From assembly GCA_003235785.1 (NCBI GenBank), contig QJYE01000408.1:1-14577 (forward strand): a DNA stretch of 14,577 bases, read 5' to 3'. Below, one piece after another: positions 1-7,482 of the stretch. How positions within the stretch are numbered: the stretch's first letter is position 1; each line of letters starts with the position of its first letter. The position numbers and the translations under genes are program-made. The notes beneath the pieces are model-generated. The model was not told the DNA's origin, made no database searches, and saw only the letters and a program-made list of their open reading frames with translations. The DNA comes from Nitrospirota bacterium. Lineage in GTDB: Bacteria; Nitrospirota; Nitrospiria; Nitrospirales; UBA8639.

Positions 1-21
1 TAATGAATTCTTCATTTTCTT

Positions 22-44
22 GCTTCTCACGTTCCCCTTTTCAC
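22..44 (-). repeat. Intergenic heptad repeat, right arm only (R0)
   Basis: Pyrimidine-rich segment just upstream of fliM. Its reverse complement begins with GTGAAAA and ends with GTGAGAAGC, and it differs at three of 23 positions from the left arm found at 2844-2866. Read on the minus strand it continues in 7-base steps (GTGAAAA, GGGGAAC, GTGAGAA, GCAAGAA). It looks like the downstream arm of the inverted repeat seen in other gaps of this operon, with the left arm lying outside the window. The fliM ribosome site follows directly. Confidence 0.6.
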
Positions 45-63
45 TTTTTTCAAGTGTAAGGCT

Positions 64-1047
64 ATGGAAAAGATTCTGAGTCAAGATGAAGTTGATGCCC
101 TGCTCCGGGGCGTATCTGATGGGGATGTCGAGACCGAGCCTCCTGAGATTGAGGAGTCAGGAGACGGACCGGTTCCCTATGACCTGGGGAACCAGGAATG
201 GGTTATCCGTGGACGCATGCCGACTCTGGATGTGATCCATCAACAATTTTCCCGACTTTTTCGTCAGGCCCTCAGTGACATTCTCAGAAAAACGGTAGAA
301 GTCACAGTGGCCAATCAATCTGTCATGAAATTCGCTGAATTCACAAAACGCCTGCCCGTTCCTGCGTACCTTCAAATTATTTCGATGGAACCGCTTCGTG
401 GCACGGCTATGGCGGCGACCGATGCCGCCACAGTATATCTCCTGGTTGATCATTTTTTTGGTGGAACGGGGCAAACTCACGTGAAGCCGGAAGGGCAGGA
501 TTTCACGCTGATTGAGCAACGAGTGATGCGTAGAGTTATGGAGATGGGGTTAAGGGATTTACAGAAGGCCTGGGACCCCGTGGAAAAGTTAAAGATCAAA
601 GCCGTACGGGCAGAGATGAATCCCCAAATGGCTTCAATTGTGCTGCCCGCCGATATTGTCATGGTCGTGACGCTTGGCATTGAGCTGGGCAATTCCGTCG
701 GCGATCTGCATCTCTGTCTCCCCTATGCCATGCTGGAACCAATTCGCGATCGGCTTCAAGTCAGTTTTCAAACGGATATTTATGAAGTGGACAATGGATG
801 GGTGAGGAGATTTTCAAGCAGGCTTCAGGAAGCACCCGTCAACATCTGTGTCACGTTGGGAGAAACCGACTTGTCGGTGGAAGAGTTGATGCGTTTTGCT
901 CCAGGGGATGTGATCACGTTGAAACAATGCACCACCAAGCCGTTACTGGCCACGGTGGAAGGGGTGCCAAAATTTTTAGGATTTCCAGGAACGACGAAGG
1001 GCCTGCGATCGTTTCAAATTCATGACATTATTTTGGAAGCAGAATAA
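64..1047 (+). CDS. fliM: Flagellar motor switch protein FliM
   Basis: FliM is the middle component of the flagellar C-ring. It binds phosphorylated CheY and controls the direction of rotation. The 327-residue length is normal for the family. The extreme N-terminus (residues 4-14, ILSQDEVDALL) is the conserved CheY-P binding helix. The middle domain carries VDHFFGG at 128-134 and the CheC-like fold around it. The C-terminal SpoA domain (about 250-320) is the part that joins FliN. The ATG at 64 is preceded by a TAAGG-type site and gives the canonical N-terminus, so the start is secure. fliN follows after 61 bases. The gene preceding it (often fliL in other genomes) lies outside the window. Nothing in the protein looks damaged. 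Confidence 0.97.
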   Translation: MEKILSQDEVDALLRGVSDGDVETEPPEIEESGDGPVPYDLGNQEWVIRGRMPTLDVIHQQFSRLFRQALSDILRKTVEVTVANQSVMKFAEFTKRLPVPAYLQIISMEPLRGTAMAATDAATVYLLVDHFFGGTGQTHVKPEGQDFTLIEQRVMRRVMEMGLRDLQKAWDPVEKLKIKAVRAEMNPQMASIVLPADIVMVVTLGIELGNSVGDLHLCLPYAMLEPIRDRLQVSFQTDIYEVDNGWVRRFSSRLQEAPVNICVTLGETDLSVEELMRFAPGDVITLKQCTTKPLLATVEGVPKFLGFPGTTKGLRSFQIHDIILEAE

Positions 1048-1108
1048 ATCCGGATGGCTCACGGAAATTGCGGATGACGGGGAAACCTGGAAACAATGGA
1101 GATGACAC

Positions 1109-1516
1109 ATGAGTGAAGAAGACAGCGTGGATATGGATACCTTTGATGCCGAGAAGGAAATGATGGAGGCCTTGGCTCAGGAAGCTGCGACAAAAGCGGC
1201 GAATGAGACGAAGCCGCAGGCTCTCCCGGCTATTGCCGAACACAAATCTCAGCAAGAGACCAACCTTGACCGTATCTTAGATATTCCTCTTGTGTTGTCT
1301 GCGCAATTAGGAAACACCAAGATGTTGATTAAAGATCTCCTACAACTCGGGCAGGGTTCAATTGTGGAATTAGATAAATTAGCTGGCGAACCCTTAGAAG
1401 TGTTGGTCAACGACCGGCTCGTGGCTCGTGGCGAGGTGGTCATGGTGAACGAAAAATTCGGGATTCGTCTCACTGATGTGATTAGCCCGAGTGAGCGGCT
1501 GAATAAACTCCGATGA
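1109..1516 (+). CDS. fliN: Flagellar motor switch protein FliN
   Basis: FliN forms the base of the C-ring and helps export substrates dock. The 135-residue product has an acidic, low-complexity N-terminal stretch (about 1-50) and a C-terminal SpoA domain (about 57-130) with ILDIPLVLSAQLG, GSIVELDKLAGEPLEVLVN and GIRLTDVISP, all typical of FliN. The ATG at 1109 has a GGAG ribosome site about seven bases upstream. Length matches the short enterobacterial-type FliN, not the longer FliY form, and no CheC-like phosphatase domain is present. It lies between fliM and fliO in the usual order. Confidence 0.96.
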   Translation: MSEEDSVDMDTFDAEKEMMEALAQEAATKAANETKPQALPAIAEHKSQQETNLDRILDIPLVLSAQLGNTKMLIKDLLQLGQGSIVELDKLAGEPLEVLVNDRLVARGEVVMVNEKFGIRLTDVISPSERLNKLR

Positions 1517-1520
1517 GAAC

Positions 1521-1611
1521 GTAAGGAGTCAGGAGTGAGGCGTGATATGAATGAGAAAGAGATTTAAGTATTATTTTCTTCCCTCCTTTCGCCTCACTAT
1601 TCACTCCTTAC
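1521..1611. repeat. Heptad inverted repeat between fliN and fliO (R1)
   Basis: Left arm 1521-1542 and right arm 1590-1611 are reverse complements at 19 of 22 positions, separated by 47 bases. The left arm reads in 7-base steps (GTAAGGA, GTCAGGA, GTGAGGC), and the right arm on the opposite strand gives GTAAGGA, GTGAATA, GTGAGGC. The element fills almost the whole fliN-fliO gap. In RNA it could form a long imperfect hairpin. There is no clear U-tract after it, so it is not an ordinary intrinsic terminator. Confidence 0.75.
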
Positions 1612-1627
1612 TTTGAACTGGAAAAAT

Positions 1628-2035
1628 ATGGATTTAACTCATGAAGCACTCAAAATGGCCGGGGCTTTGGCTCTCGTCATTCTGGTCCTGTTAAGTGCCT
1701 TAGCTTGGGTCAGACGCACCTACGGAGAGATGCCTGGTAAGGGAGGCGAACCCCTGATGCGGGTATTGGGTGGACTGCGTGTCGGGACGGGGAAACAAAT
1801 CATGTTGGTGGATGTGGCGGGAGAAGTTTTAGTGCTGGGAACCACGGCGAGAGAAATGACGTTGTTAACAAAAATTACTGATGTAGAGCGAGCCAAATAT
1901 GTGCGTACCCTGGCGGATCCTATTGCAGGGCGTCTCGGCGCGTGGTTGGGGCAATGGGCCAGAACGGGTTCAGAGAAAAATGAAACAGGTTCGGTCTCTC
2001 AGACTTCTTCCGTAAGGATATCAAAATGTTCATGA
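1628..2035 (+). CDS. fliO: Flagellar biosynthesis protein FliO
   Basis: FliO is a small membrane protein that helps assemble the FliP pore of the export gate. It is poorly conserved, so the call rests on position before fliP plus architecture: one N-terminal transmembrane helix (about residues 9-26, rich in A, L, V) followed by a cytoplasmic FliO domain with LGGLRVGTGKQIMLVDVAG and EVLVLGTT. From the ATG at 1628 the product is 135 residues. The ATG has a weak GGA-type site a few bases upstream. An in-frame TTG at 1613 would add five residues but has no visible ribosome site. The stop overlaps the beginning of fliP, suggesting translational coupling. Confidence 0.85.
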   Translation: MDLTHEALKMAGALALVILVLLSALAWVRRTYGEMPGKGGEPLMRVLGGLRVGTGKQIMLVDVAGEVLVLGTTAREMTLLTKITDVERAKYVRTLADPIAGRLGAWLGQWARTGSEKNETGSVSQTSSVRISKCS

Positions 2036-2832
2036 AGGGTTCCGGGCGCCATGCGGGTCTTCAGACCGTTAATTGGTCACGGTGCGTTGGTGTGCTTTGC
2101 CTGTCAACTGTGAGTCCACTTATGGGATGGCCTCTCAGTGCATGGGGCCAAGCCTCAAAGGATCCTACCATCAGCTTGCAAGTGTCAGGCTTAGACGCGA
2201 CGGAGCCATGGACATTCGGTCTACGCATTCTCTTTATGCTGACGATGCTCACGTTGGCTCCGGCCTTACTCATGCTCGTCACTTCGTTTACCCGGGTGGT
2301 GATTGTTTTGGGCCTACTTCGTCAAGCCCTGGGAACCATGCATGCGCCCCCCAACCAGGTCATGATCGGGTTAGCGTTATTTTTAACGCTCTTTATCATG
2401 ATGCCGGTATGGGAACAAATTAGGGCCGAAGCTCTGGATCCGTTTTTGGGCAATCAGGTCACGCAAGAGGTAGCGATCCAACGAGCGATCGAACCGATCC
2501 GGGAGTTTATGTTGAAACAGGTCAGGGAAAAGGATTTAGGCTTGTTTATGAGTATGGGAAAAATTCCTGACCCTCAGAGCGCAAAGGATGTGCCGCTCCA
2601 TGTTCTGGTGCCGGCGTTTGTGACTAGTGAACTACGGACGGCCTTTCAAATAGGGTTTCTGATCTATGTTCCGTTTCTGGTCATTGACATGATTGTGGCC
2701 AGCACGTTGATGTCCATGGGCATGATGATGTTGCCCCCCGTCATGATTTCGTTGCCGTTTAAATTGATTTTGTTTGTGCTGGCAGATGGATGGTTTTTAG
2801 TTGTGGGCTCGCTCATGAATAGCTTTCGATAA
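2026..2832 (+). CDS. fliP: Flagellar export gate protein FliP
   Basis: FliP makes the core pore of the flagellar type III export gate with FliQ and FliR. The 268-residue product begins with a basic stretch and a hydrophobic segment (about 20-43) that resembles the cleavable signal peptide known for FliP, with a plausible cut after GQA at residue 43. Family blocks follow: a TM with LMLVTSFTRVVIVLGLLRQALGT, then PPNQVMIGLALFLTLFIMMP, then the C-terminal FQIGFLIYVPFLVIDMIVAS and MLPPVMISLPFKL. The start at 2026 has an AAGGA site seven bases upstream. The ATG at 2032 forms an ATGA overlap with the fliO stop and is the alternative start. Confidence 0.97.
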   Translation: MFMKGSGRHAGLQTVNWSRCVGVLCLSTVSPLMGWPLSAWGQASKDPTISLQVSGLDATEPWTFGLRILFMLTMLTLAPALLMLVTSFTRVVIVLGLLRQALGTMHAPPNQVMIGLALFLTLFIMMPVWEQIRAEALDPFLGNQVTQEVAIQRAIEPIREFMLKQVREKDLGLFMSMGKIPDPQSAKDVPLHVLVPAFVTSELRTAFQIGFLIYVPFLVIDMIVASTLMSMGMMMLPPVMISLPFKLILFVLADGWFLVVGSLMNSFR

Positions 2833-2843
2833 ACAGAATGAGC

Positions 2844-2909
2844 GTGAAAAGGAAAAAGTGAGAAGCAAGAACGTAATATTTTCTAACCTTCATTCTTTTC
2901 ACTTTTCAC
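2844..2909. repeat. Heptad inverted repeat between fliP and fliQ (R2)
   Basis: Left arm 2844-2865 pairs with right arm 2888-2909 at 17 of 22 positions. The left arm reads GTGAAAA, GGAAAAA, GTGAGAA, GCAAGAA in 7-base steps. The right arm read on the minus strand gives GTGAAAA twice, then GAATGAA. The left arm is nearly the same sequence as the one in the fliQ-fliR gap and as the arm upstream of fliM. The fliQ ribosome site (GAGAGGA, 2915-2921) starts right after the right arm. Confidence 0.75.
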
Positions 2910-2928
2910 TATTTGAGAGGAAAAAACG

Positions 2929-3198
2929 GTGACTCCAGAAGGTGTCATGCAAATTGGGCAAGAGGCCATCAAAACTATTTTGTACGTCGCAGGTCCCATG
3001 TTGGGGTTAAGCTTGGTCGTAGGGTTGCTGGTCAGTGCCTTTCAAGCGATGACTCAAATAAATGAAATGACACTGACCTTTTTGCCAAAAATTGTCACGA
3101 TGTTCATCGTCCTGCTGGTCATGTTTCCGTGGATGCTACAAATTCTCGTAGGGTTTATGACAAATGTCTGGGGGATGATTCCGGAAATGGCGCAATGA
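2929..3198 (+). CDS. fliQ: Flagellar export gate protein FliQ
   Basis: FliQ is a two-helix membrane subunit wrapped around the FliP/FliR pore. The 89-residue product has the standard length and two hydrophobic helices (about 17-39 and 50-75), with the conserved GLLVSAFQAMTQINEMTLTF loop block between them. The start is GTG at 2929, chosen because GAGAGGA lies seven bases upstream and the N-terminus MTPEGVMQIGQEA fits the family. It lies between fliP and fliR as expected. Confidence 0.96.
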   Translation: MTPEGVMQIGQEAIKTILYVAGPMLGLSLVVGLLVSAFQAMTQINEMTLTFLPKIVTMFIVLLVMFPWMLQILVGFMTNVWGMIPEMAQ

Positions 3199-3203
3199 AA
3201 ATA

Positions 3204-3317
3204 GTGAAAAGTAAAAAGTGAAAAGGAAAAAGTAAGAAGCGATGAGTGAATGCAAAAATTGAAAAAATCGGCAGTTTTAATTTTTTTACTTCTGGCTTCT
3301 CACTTTTTTCTTTTCAC
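3204..3317. repeat. Heptad inverted repeat between fliQ and fliR (R3), best copy
   Basis: The clearest copy. From 3204 the left side runs as about seven consecutive heptads (GTGAAAA, GTAAAAA, GTGAAAA, GGAAAAA, GTAAGAA, GCGATGA, GTGAATG). The segment 3218-3240 is the reverse complement of 3295-3317 at 21 of 23 positions, separated by 54 bases. The right side read on the minus strand again steps in sevens (GTGAAAA, GAAAAAA, GTGAGAA, GCCAGAA, GTAAAAA). It could form a long stem in the mRNA. The fliR ribosome site AAAGGA follows at 3329. Confidence 0.8.
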
Positions 3318-3342
3318 GTGTCTTTCTCAAAGGATGTAACTG

Positions 3343-4128
3343 GTGTTGCAATGGGATATCGCAATTCAACAGGTCTGGCAATTTCTGGTGGTCTTGGTAC
3401 GAACAGCCGTGATTGTGTCGGCCCTACCGTTGCTTGGAGGGCAAACGGTTCCCGCCCGTATCAAAATAGGCCTGGCGGTGGCGATCTCTATGGTATTAAC
3501 CCCTATCGTCACGTTTACCCTGCCTTCCAATTGGTTAGAACCAGCATATATGGTCATGGCCTTGGCGGCCGAAGTGCTGGTCGGCCTGGTCCTAGGTTTT
3601 GCCATGCGACTGGTTATGGCGGCAGTCGAATTGGCTGGAGCGGTTCTGGGATTTCAAGTGGGATTTGCCATGGCCAACGCGCTCGATCCCGTGTCACAAG
3701 TGCAAACGCCCGTATTTGGGCAATTGCTCACGGTGCTGGCCACACTCATGTATTTTCAAATAGACGGACATCTGTTGGTGATTTTGGCGTTGGGGAGTAG
3801 TTTTCAACTGATTCCTCCATTCGGGGCGCACTTGAGTGGCCCCCTCCTCACTGATGTCACAGGCCTGATGCAGGGGAGCTATGAGATAGGGATAAAGTTG
3901 GCCCTTCCGGTGATGGCCGCCACATTTTTGGTGCATGTGACCATGGGGTTGCTCGGTCGGCTGGTCCCCCAAATGAATATTTTACTCGCCAGTTTTCCCG
4001 TTACGATTTCGGTGGGACTGATCGTGTTGGGGTTGGGTCTTCCCTTCTTTTCCTTAGTATTTCAACAGTCGGTGCTGGGGCTGGAAGCAATCCTTTGGGA
4101 CTTATTACAGGAATTAGGGCATGGCTGA
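3343..4128 (+). CDS. fliR: Flagellar export gate protein FliR
   Basis: FliR completes the export-gate pore with FliP and FliQ. The 261-residue product is a multi-span membrane protein with family blocks: VVLVRTAVIVSALPLLGG near the N-terminus, PARIKIGLAVAISMVL, LVLGFAMRLVMAAVELAGAV followed by QVGFAMANALDPVSQ, and LGRLVPQMNILLASFPVTIS near the end. The start is GTG at 3343 with AAAGGA (3329-3334) eight bases upstream. No ATG gives a better N-terminus. The stop overlaps the flhB start by eight bases, so the two are likely coupled in translation. Confidence 0.95.
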   Translation: MLQWDIAIQQVWQFLVVLVRTAVIVSALPLLGGQTVPARIKIGLAVAISMVLTPIVTFTLPSNWLEPAYMVMALAAEVLVGLVLGFAMRLVMAAVELAGAVLGFQVGFAMANALDPVSQVQTPVFGQLLTVLATLMYFQIDGHLLVILALGSSFQLIPPFGAHLSGPLLTDVTGLMQGSYEIGIKLALPVMAATFLVHVTMGLLGRLVPQMNILLASFPVTISVGLIVLGLGLPFFSLVFQQSVLGLEAILWDLLQELGHG

Positions 4129-5200
4129 GAATAAAGACGGTGGTGAAAAAACAGAGGACCCTACCGGGAAAAAACTGGCAGATGCCCGCCGCAAAGGACA
4201 AGTGCCTCTTACGCGGGAATTGCCTCCCTTGTTCGTCCTGTTGGGTGGCATGGGTGTCCTGGCTCTGTGGGCGCCCCATATGCTGCAACAGTTCTCCGGC
4301 CATTATCGGCAGTGGTTGGAACAATCGGGAACGTTACAGATTGATACCACGACGTTGTATATCTTGCTCTTGGATGTGACCAATCAAGCGTTTCTGCCTC
4401 TCCTCCCGTTTGGACTGATTGTGGCGGGTTTAGCCTTGGCGGCCATTCTCATGCAAACAGGCCCGTTATGGATTGAAGACGGCCTGCAACCCAAGCCATC
4501 AAAAATGAACCCGATGAACGGTCTCAAGCGACTGTTTTCGTGGAAAGGGGTGGTGGACCTGGTGAAGTCCCTGTTGAAGGTCGCCATGGTCGCAGGGATC
4601 CTCTATAGCGTGCTATCCGGTGCCCTGCCGAATCTTGTGCAGTTTCCGATTCGTGGGCTCGTGGAGTCGATTGGAATGACATGGGATTTAGTGCAAGACA
4701 TGGTGTGGTACGTGGGAGGCGCCTTGTTACTGTTGGCCATTGCAGATTTTATGTATCAACGGTGGCAACACAACGAGGATTTGAAAATGACGAAACAGGA
4801 AGTGAAAGATGAGTCAAAAGATGTGGAAGGGGATCCGCAGATTCGTTCCCGGCGCCTCAGTTTGCAGCGGGAACGGTCTCGACAACGGATGTTGCAAGCG
4901 GTTCCCAAGGCGGATGTCATTATTACCAATCCGACTCACGTCGCGGTGGCGCTCCGGTATGACACGGCGAATATGGATGCCCCGGTCGTTGTGGCCAAAG
5001 GTGCCGGTTTTATGGCGCAAAAAATTAAGGATATTGCTCGACATGCGGGCGTCCCGATTCTGGAAAATCGCAGTCTGGCTCGCGGCTTGTTCAAAGCCAC
5101 CAAAGTCGGCCAGGAAATTCCTGCGGCGCTGTATCAGGCTGCGGCTGAGGTTTTGGCCTATGTGTATCGTCTGCGAAACACTCAGGACCAGACCGGGTAA
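4121..5200 (+). CDS. flhB: Flagellar export switch protein FlhB
   Basis: FlhB sits beside the export gate and switches the substrate class from rod/hook to filament by cutting itself. The 359-residue product opens with the family block EKTEDPTGKKLADARRKGQV (about 9-28), followed by four hydrophobic segments (roughly 36-52, 82-110, 145-167, 190-210). A charged cytoplasmic linker with KMTKQEVKDESKDVEGDP follows, then the self-cleavage motif NPTH with Asn at residue 270. All residues needed for cleavage are visible. The start overlaps fliR by eight bases. The C-terminal tail is short and ordinary. Confidence 0.97.
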   Translation: MAENKDGGEKTEDPTGKKLADARRKGQVPLTRELPPLFVLLGGMGVLALWAPHMLQQFSGHYRQWLEQSGTLQIDTTTLYILLLDVTNQAFLPLLPFGLIVAGLALAAILMQTGPLWIEDGLQPKPSKMNPMNGLKRLFSWKGVVDLVKSLLKVAMVAGILYSVLSGALPNLVQFPIRGLVESIGMTWDLVQDMVWYVGGALLLLAIADFMYQRWQHNEDLKMTKQEVKDESKDVEGDPQIRSRRLSLQRERSRQRMLQAVPKADVIITNPTHVAVALRYDTANMDAPVVVAKGAGFMAQKIKDIARHAGVPILENRSLARGLFKATKVGQEIPAALYQAAAEVLAYVYRLRNTQDQTG

Positions 5201-5203
5201 TGC

Positions 5204-5289
5204 GTAAGGAGTAAGAAGTAAGGGGTGATGGAAGAATTCGGGAGTGAAAGTCATGGATGATTTGAGTGTTCTTACAGTTAACTCCTCAC
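5204..5289. repeat. Heptad inverted repeat between flhB and flhA (R4), degenerate
   Basis: Left arm 5204-5222 pairs with right arm 5271-5289 at 14 of 19 positions. The left arm reads GTAAGGA, GTAAGAA, GTAAGGG, GTGATGG in 7-base steps. The right arm on the minus strand reads GTGAGGA, GTTAACT, GTAAGAA. It is the most decayed of the copies but keeps the same periodicity and orientation. Confidence 0.55.
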
Positions 5290-5305
5290 CGGGTTTAGAG
5301 GAAAC

Positions 5306-5353
5306 ATGTTGAAACATACATTGACCACATCTGCGAGAACGGTAACCGGTTAA
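5306..5353 (+). CDS. Possible 15-codon leader ORF upstream of flhA
   Basis: A short open frame encoding MLKHTLTTSARTVTG starts at an ATG with AGAGGAA immediately upstream (5297-5303) and ends with a TAA at 5351. That TAA is the first part of the TAAGG ribosome site of flhA, which starts eight bases after the stop. The arrangement would allow translational coupling into flhA. I know of no homologue, and a frame this short can arise by chance; the good ribosome site is the only positive evidence. Confidence 0.25.
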   Translation: MLKHTLTTSARTVTG

Positions 5354-5361
5354 GGCACTAA

Positions 5362-7482
5362 ATGTCATTTGATTCTCAAAAAATGCGAGATGAACTCACT
5401 CCCGCGCATTACGGGGATGTGCTCCTGCCGGTGGGCGTGGTGGGCTTACTCTTGCTCATGTTGATCCCGCTCCCTGCCTTCATGCTTGACCTGTTTTTAT
5501 CCTTTAGTGTCACGTTGACCATGTTGATTTTGCTCGTCACGATGCATTCGGGACGTCCGGCTGAATTTTCGGTTTTCCCCTCGGTCGTCTTGCTGACGAC
5601 GTTGTTTCGCTTGGCCTTAAATATTGCCTCTACACGAGCCATTTTATTGCATGGAGCAGAAGGCCCTGCGGCAGCAGGGGAAGTCATTCGCGTGTTTGGC
5701 GAATTTGTCGTGGGTGGAAATTTCGCGGTGGGGATCGTCGTGTTTTCCATTCTGGTGATTATTAATTTTGTCGTCATTACCAAGGGGGCCACCCGCATTG
5801 CCGAGGTTGCGGCGCGATTCACGTTGGATGCCATGCCGGGTCGGCAGATGAGTATCGACGCCGATTTAAACGCCGGAATCATTGATGAACATCAAGCCAG
5901 AAAACGTCGGGAGATGATCGCCCAAGAAGCGGATTTTTATGGATCGATGGATGGTGCCAGTAAATTTGTGCGGGGTGATGCGATCGCGGCGTTGTTAATT
6001 ATTTTCATCAACGTCCTGGGAGGGCTCGGGATTGGGGTGATGGATCATGGCATGTCAATGGTGGATGCTGCCAAGCGGTTTACCCTTTTAACCGTGGGCG
6101 ATGCCATCGTCGCCCAAATTCCTGCGCTCATTATGTCGACGGCTGCGGGGATCATTATCACACGGGTCTCCACGGACACTAGTCTCGGCCGGGACTTAAC
6201 CGAACAAATCTTTTTTAATCCTCAGTTAGTGGCGGCCGTGGCAGGCATGTTGGTGTTTTTAGGGATATTGCCGGGATTGCCTCATGTGGCCTTTTTGCTG
6301 TTGGGGGCGATGACCGCAGGTCTGGCCTATGTGCTGTGGCAACAGAAACAAAAGGCCGCGGTTGTGGCTGCACCGTTAGGAAAAGGGAAAGGGGCTTCGC
6401 AAGATCCCGCGCAGCCACCTCCTACGGAATCGGTTGATTCAGTGACTCCACCCGATCTCTTAGAATTGCATGTGGGCTATGGCTTAGTGTCGTTTGTGGA
6501 TCATGGGCAAGGCGGAGAGCTTTTGGAACGAATTCGGGCCATTCGCAAACAGACGGCACTGGACATGGGATTCGTCGTGCCCGCTGTCCATATCCGGGAC
6601 AACCTGCAGCTCAAGCCACACGAATACAGTATTTTGCTGAAAGGCATTCAGGTGGCGAAAGGGGAGCTGGTGCCTCGACATTTATTAGCGATCAATCCTG
6701 GGCATGCCAGAAAAGGATTAGAGGGGAAACCCGGCCAGGATCCGTGTTTCGGATTGCCGGCGGTCTGGATCGCCCCGACGGAGAAAGAACGAGCGCAAAT
6801 GGAAGGGTATACGGTAGTGGATGGACCGGCCATTATCGCGACTCATCTGACCGAACTCATTAAGTCAAATGGGCATGAATTGCTGGGTCGACAGGAGGCC
6901 CAGAATTTGCTGGATAACTTAGCGAAGACGTATCCCAAAGTGGTGGATGAACTCATTCCCACTCAATTATCACTAGGAGTTGTGGTGCGAATCTTAAGGA
7001 ATCTTCTACGTGAACGGGTGTCTATACGGGATTTGCGGACCATTCTGGAAACTGTTGCCGATTACACCACCGTGAGTAAGGATCCTGACACCCTGACGGA
7101 ATATGCCCGGCAAAATTTATCCAGAACCATTTCCCATCAATATGCCAATGCGGAGGGGTTTGTGCACGTCGTGAGCTTAGATCCGGTGTTAGATCGACGG
7201 TTGACGGAAATGATCAAGCCGGGTGGAGGTGAACACCTGGGTTTATCCCCGAGTCTCTTCAATCAAGTCATTGTAGCTGTTCGGCAAGCCATTGAACGGG
7301 TGGTTGGGCAAGGATATCAACCGATTGTCTTATGTTCGCAGTCGATCAGATCTCAGCTCTATCGATTGGTGTCACCGGGTGTTCATGCGTTGGCGGTCCT
7401 GTCGCCGAATGAGTTAGATCCTAAAACTAAAATTCAAGCGATTGAAGTTGTGAGGTTACCACATGAAGCTGAAACGGTTTGA
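5362..7482 (+). CDS. flhA: Flagellar export gate protein FlhA
   Basis: FlhA is the large ring-forming export-gate subunit that uses the proton motive force and receives chaperone-substrate complexes. The 706-residue product is close to the usual length. The N-terminal half (about 20-325) is multi-span, with LFRLALNIASTRAILLHG and the FHIPEP-family cytoplasmic loop DADLNAGIIDEHQARKRR starting at residue 166. A linker rich in K, A, G and P (about 330-370) leads into the C-terminal cytoplasmic domain, with VHIRDNLQLKPHEYSILLKG and TVVDGPAIIATHLTELIK. The ATG at 5362 has TAAGG six bases upstream. The end overlaps flhF by 20 bases. Confidence 0.98.
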   Translation: MSFDSQKMRDELTPAHYGDVLLPVGVVGLLLLMLIPLPAFMLDLFLSFSVTLTMLILLVTMHSGRPAEFSVFPSVVLLTTLFRLALNIASTRAILLHGAEGPAAAGEVIRVFGEFVVGGNFAVGIVVFSILVIINFVVITKGATRIAEVAARFTLDAMPGRQMSIDADLNAGIIDEHQARKRREMIAQEADFYGSMDGASKFVRGDAIAALLIIFINVLGGLGIGVMDHGMSMVDAAKRFTLLTVGDAIVAQIPALIMSTAAGIIITRVSTDTSLGRDLTEQIFFNPQLVAAVAGMLVFLGILPGLPHVAFLLLGAMTAGLAYVLWQQKQKAAVVAAPLGKGKGASQDPAQPPPTESVDSVTPPDLLELHVGYGLVSFVDHGQGGELLERIRAIRKQTALDMGFVVPAVHIRDNLQLKPHEYSILLKGIQVAKGELVPRHLLAINPGHARKGLEGKPGQDPCFGLPAVWIAPTEKERAQMEGYTVVDGPAIIATHLTELIKSNGHELLGRQEAQNLLDNLAKTYPKVVDELIPTQLSLGVVVRILRNLLRERVSIRDLRTILETVADYTTVSKDPDTLTEYARQNLSRTISHQYANAEGFVHVVSLDPVLDRRLTEMIKPGGGEHLGLSPSLFNQVIVAVRQAIERVVGQGYQPIVLCSQSIRSQLYRLVSPGVHALAVLSPNELDPKTKIQAIEVVRLPHEAETV

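Noticed and set aside
157..519. Antisense open frame across fliM
   Set aside because: Opposite to well-conserved FliM coding sequence, with no ribosome site or recognisable domain.
1074..1112. Twelve-codon frame between fliM and fliN ending in an ATGA overlap with the fliN start
   Set aside because: No ribosome site is visible and the overlap can arise by chance in such a short gap.
3246..3800. Long open frame overlapping fliR in another + frame
   Set aside because: It lies over strongly recognisable FliR coding sequence, and its Gly/Arg/Ser-rich product resembles an out-of-frame shadow.
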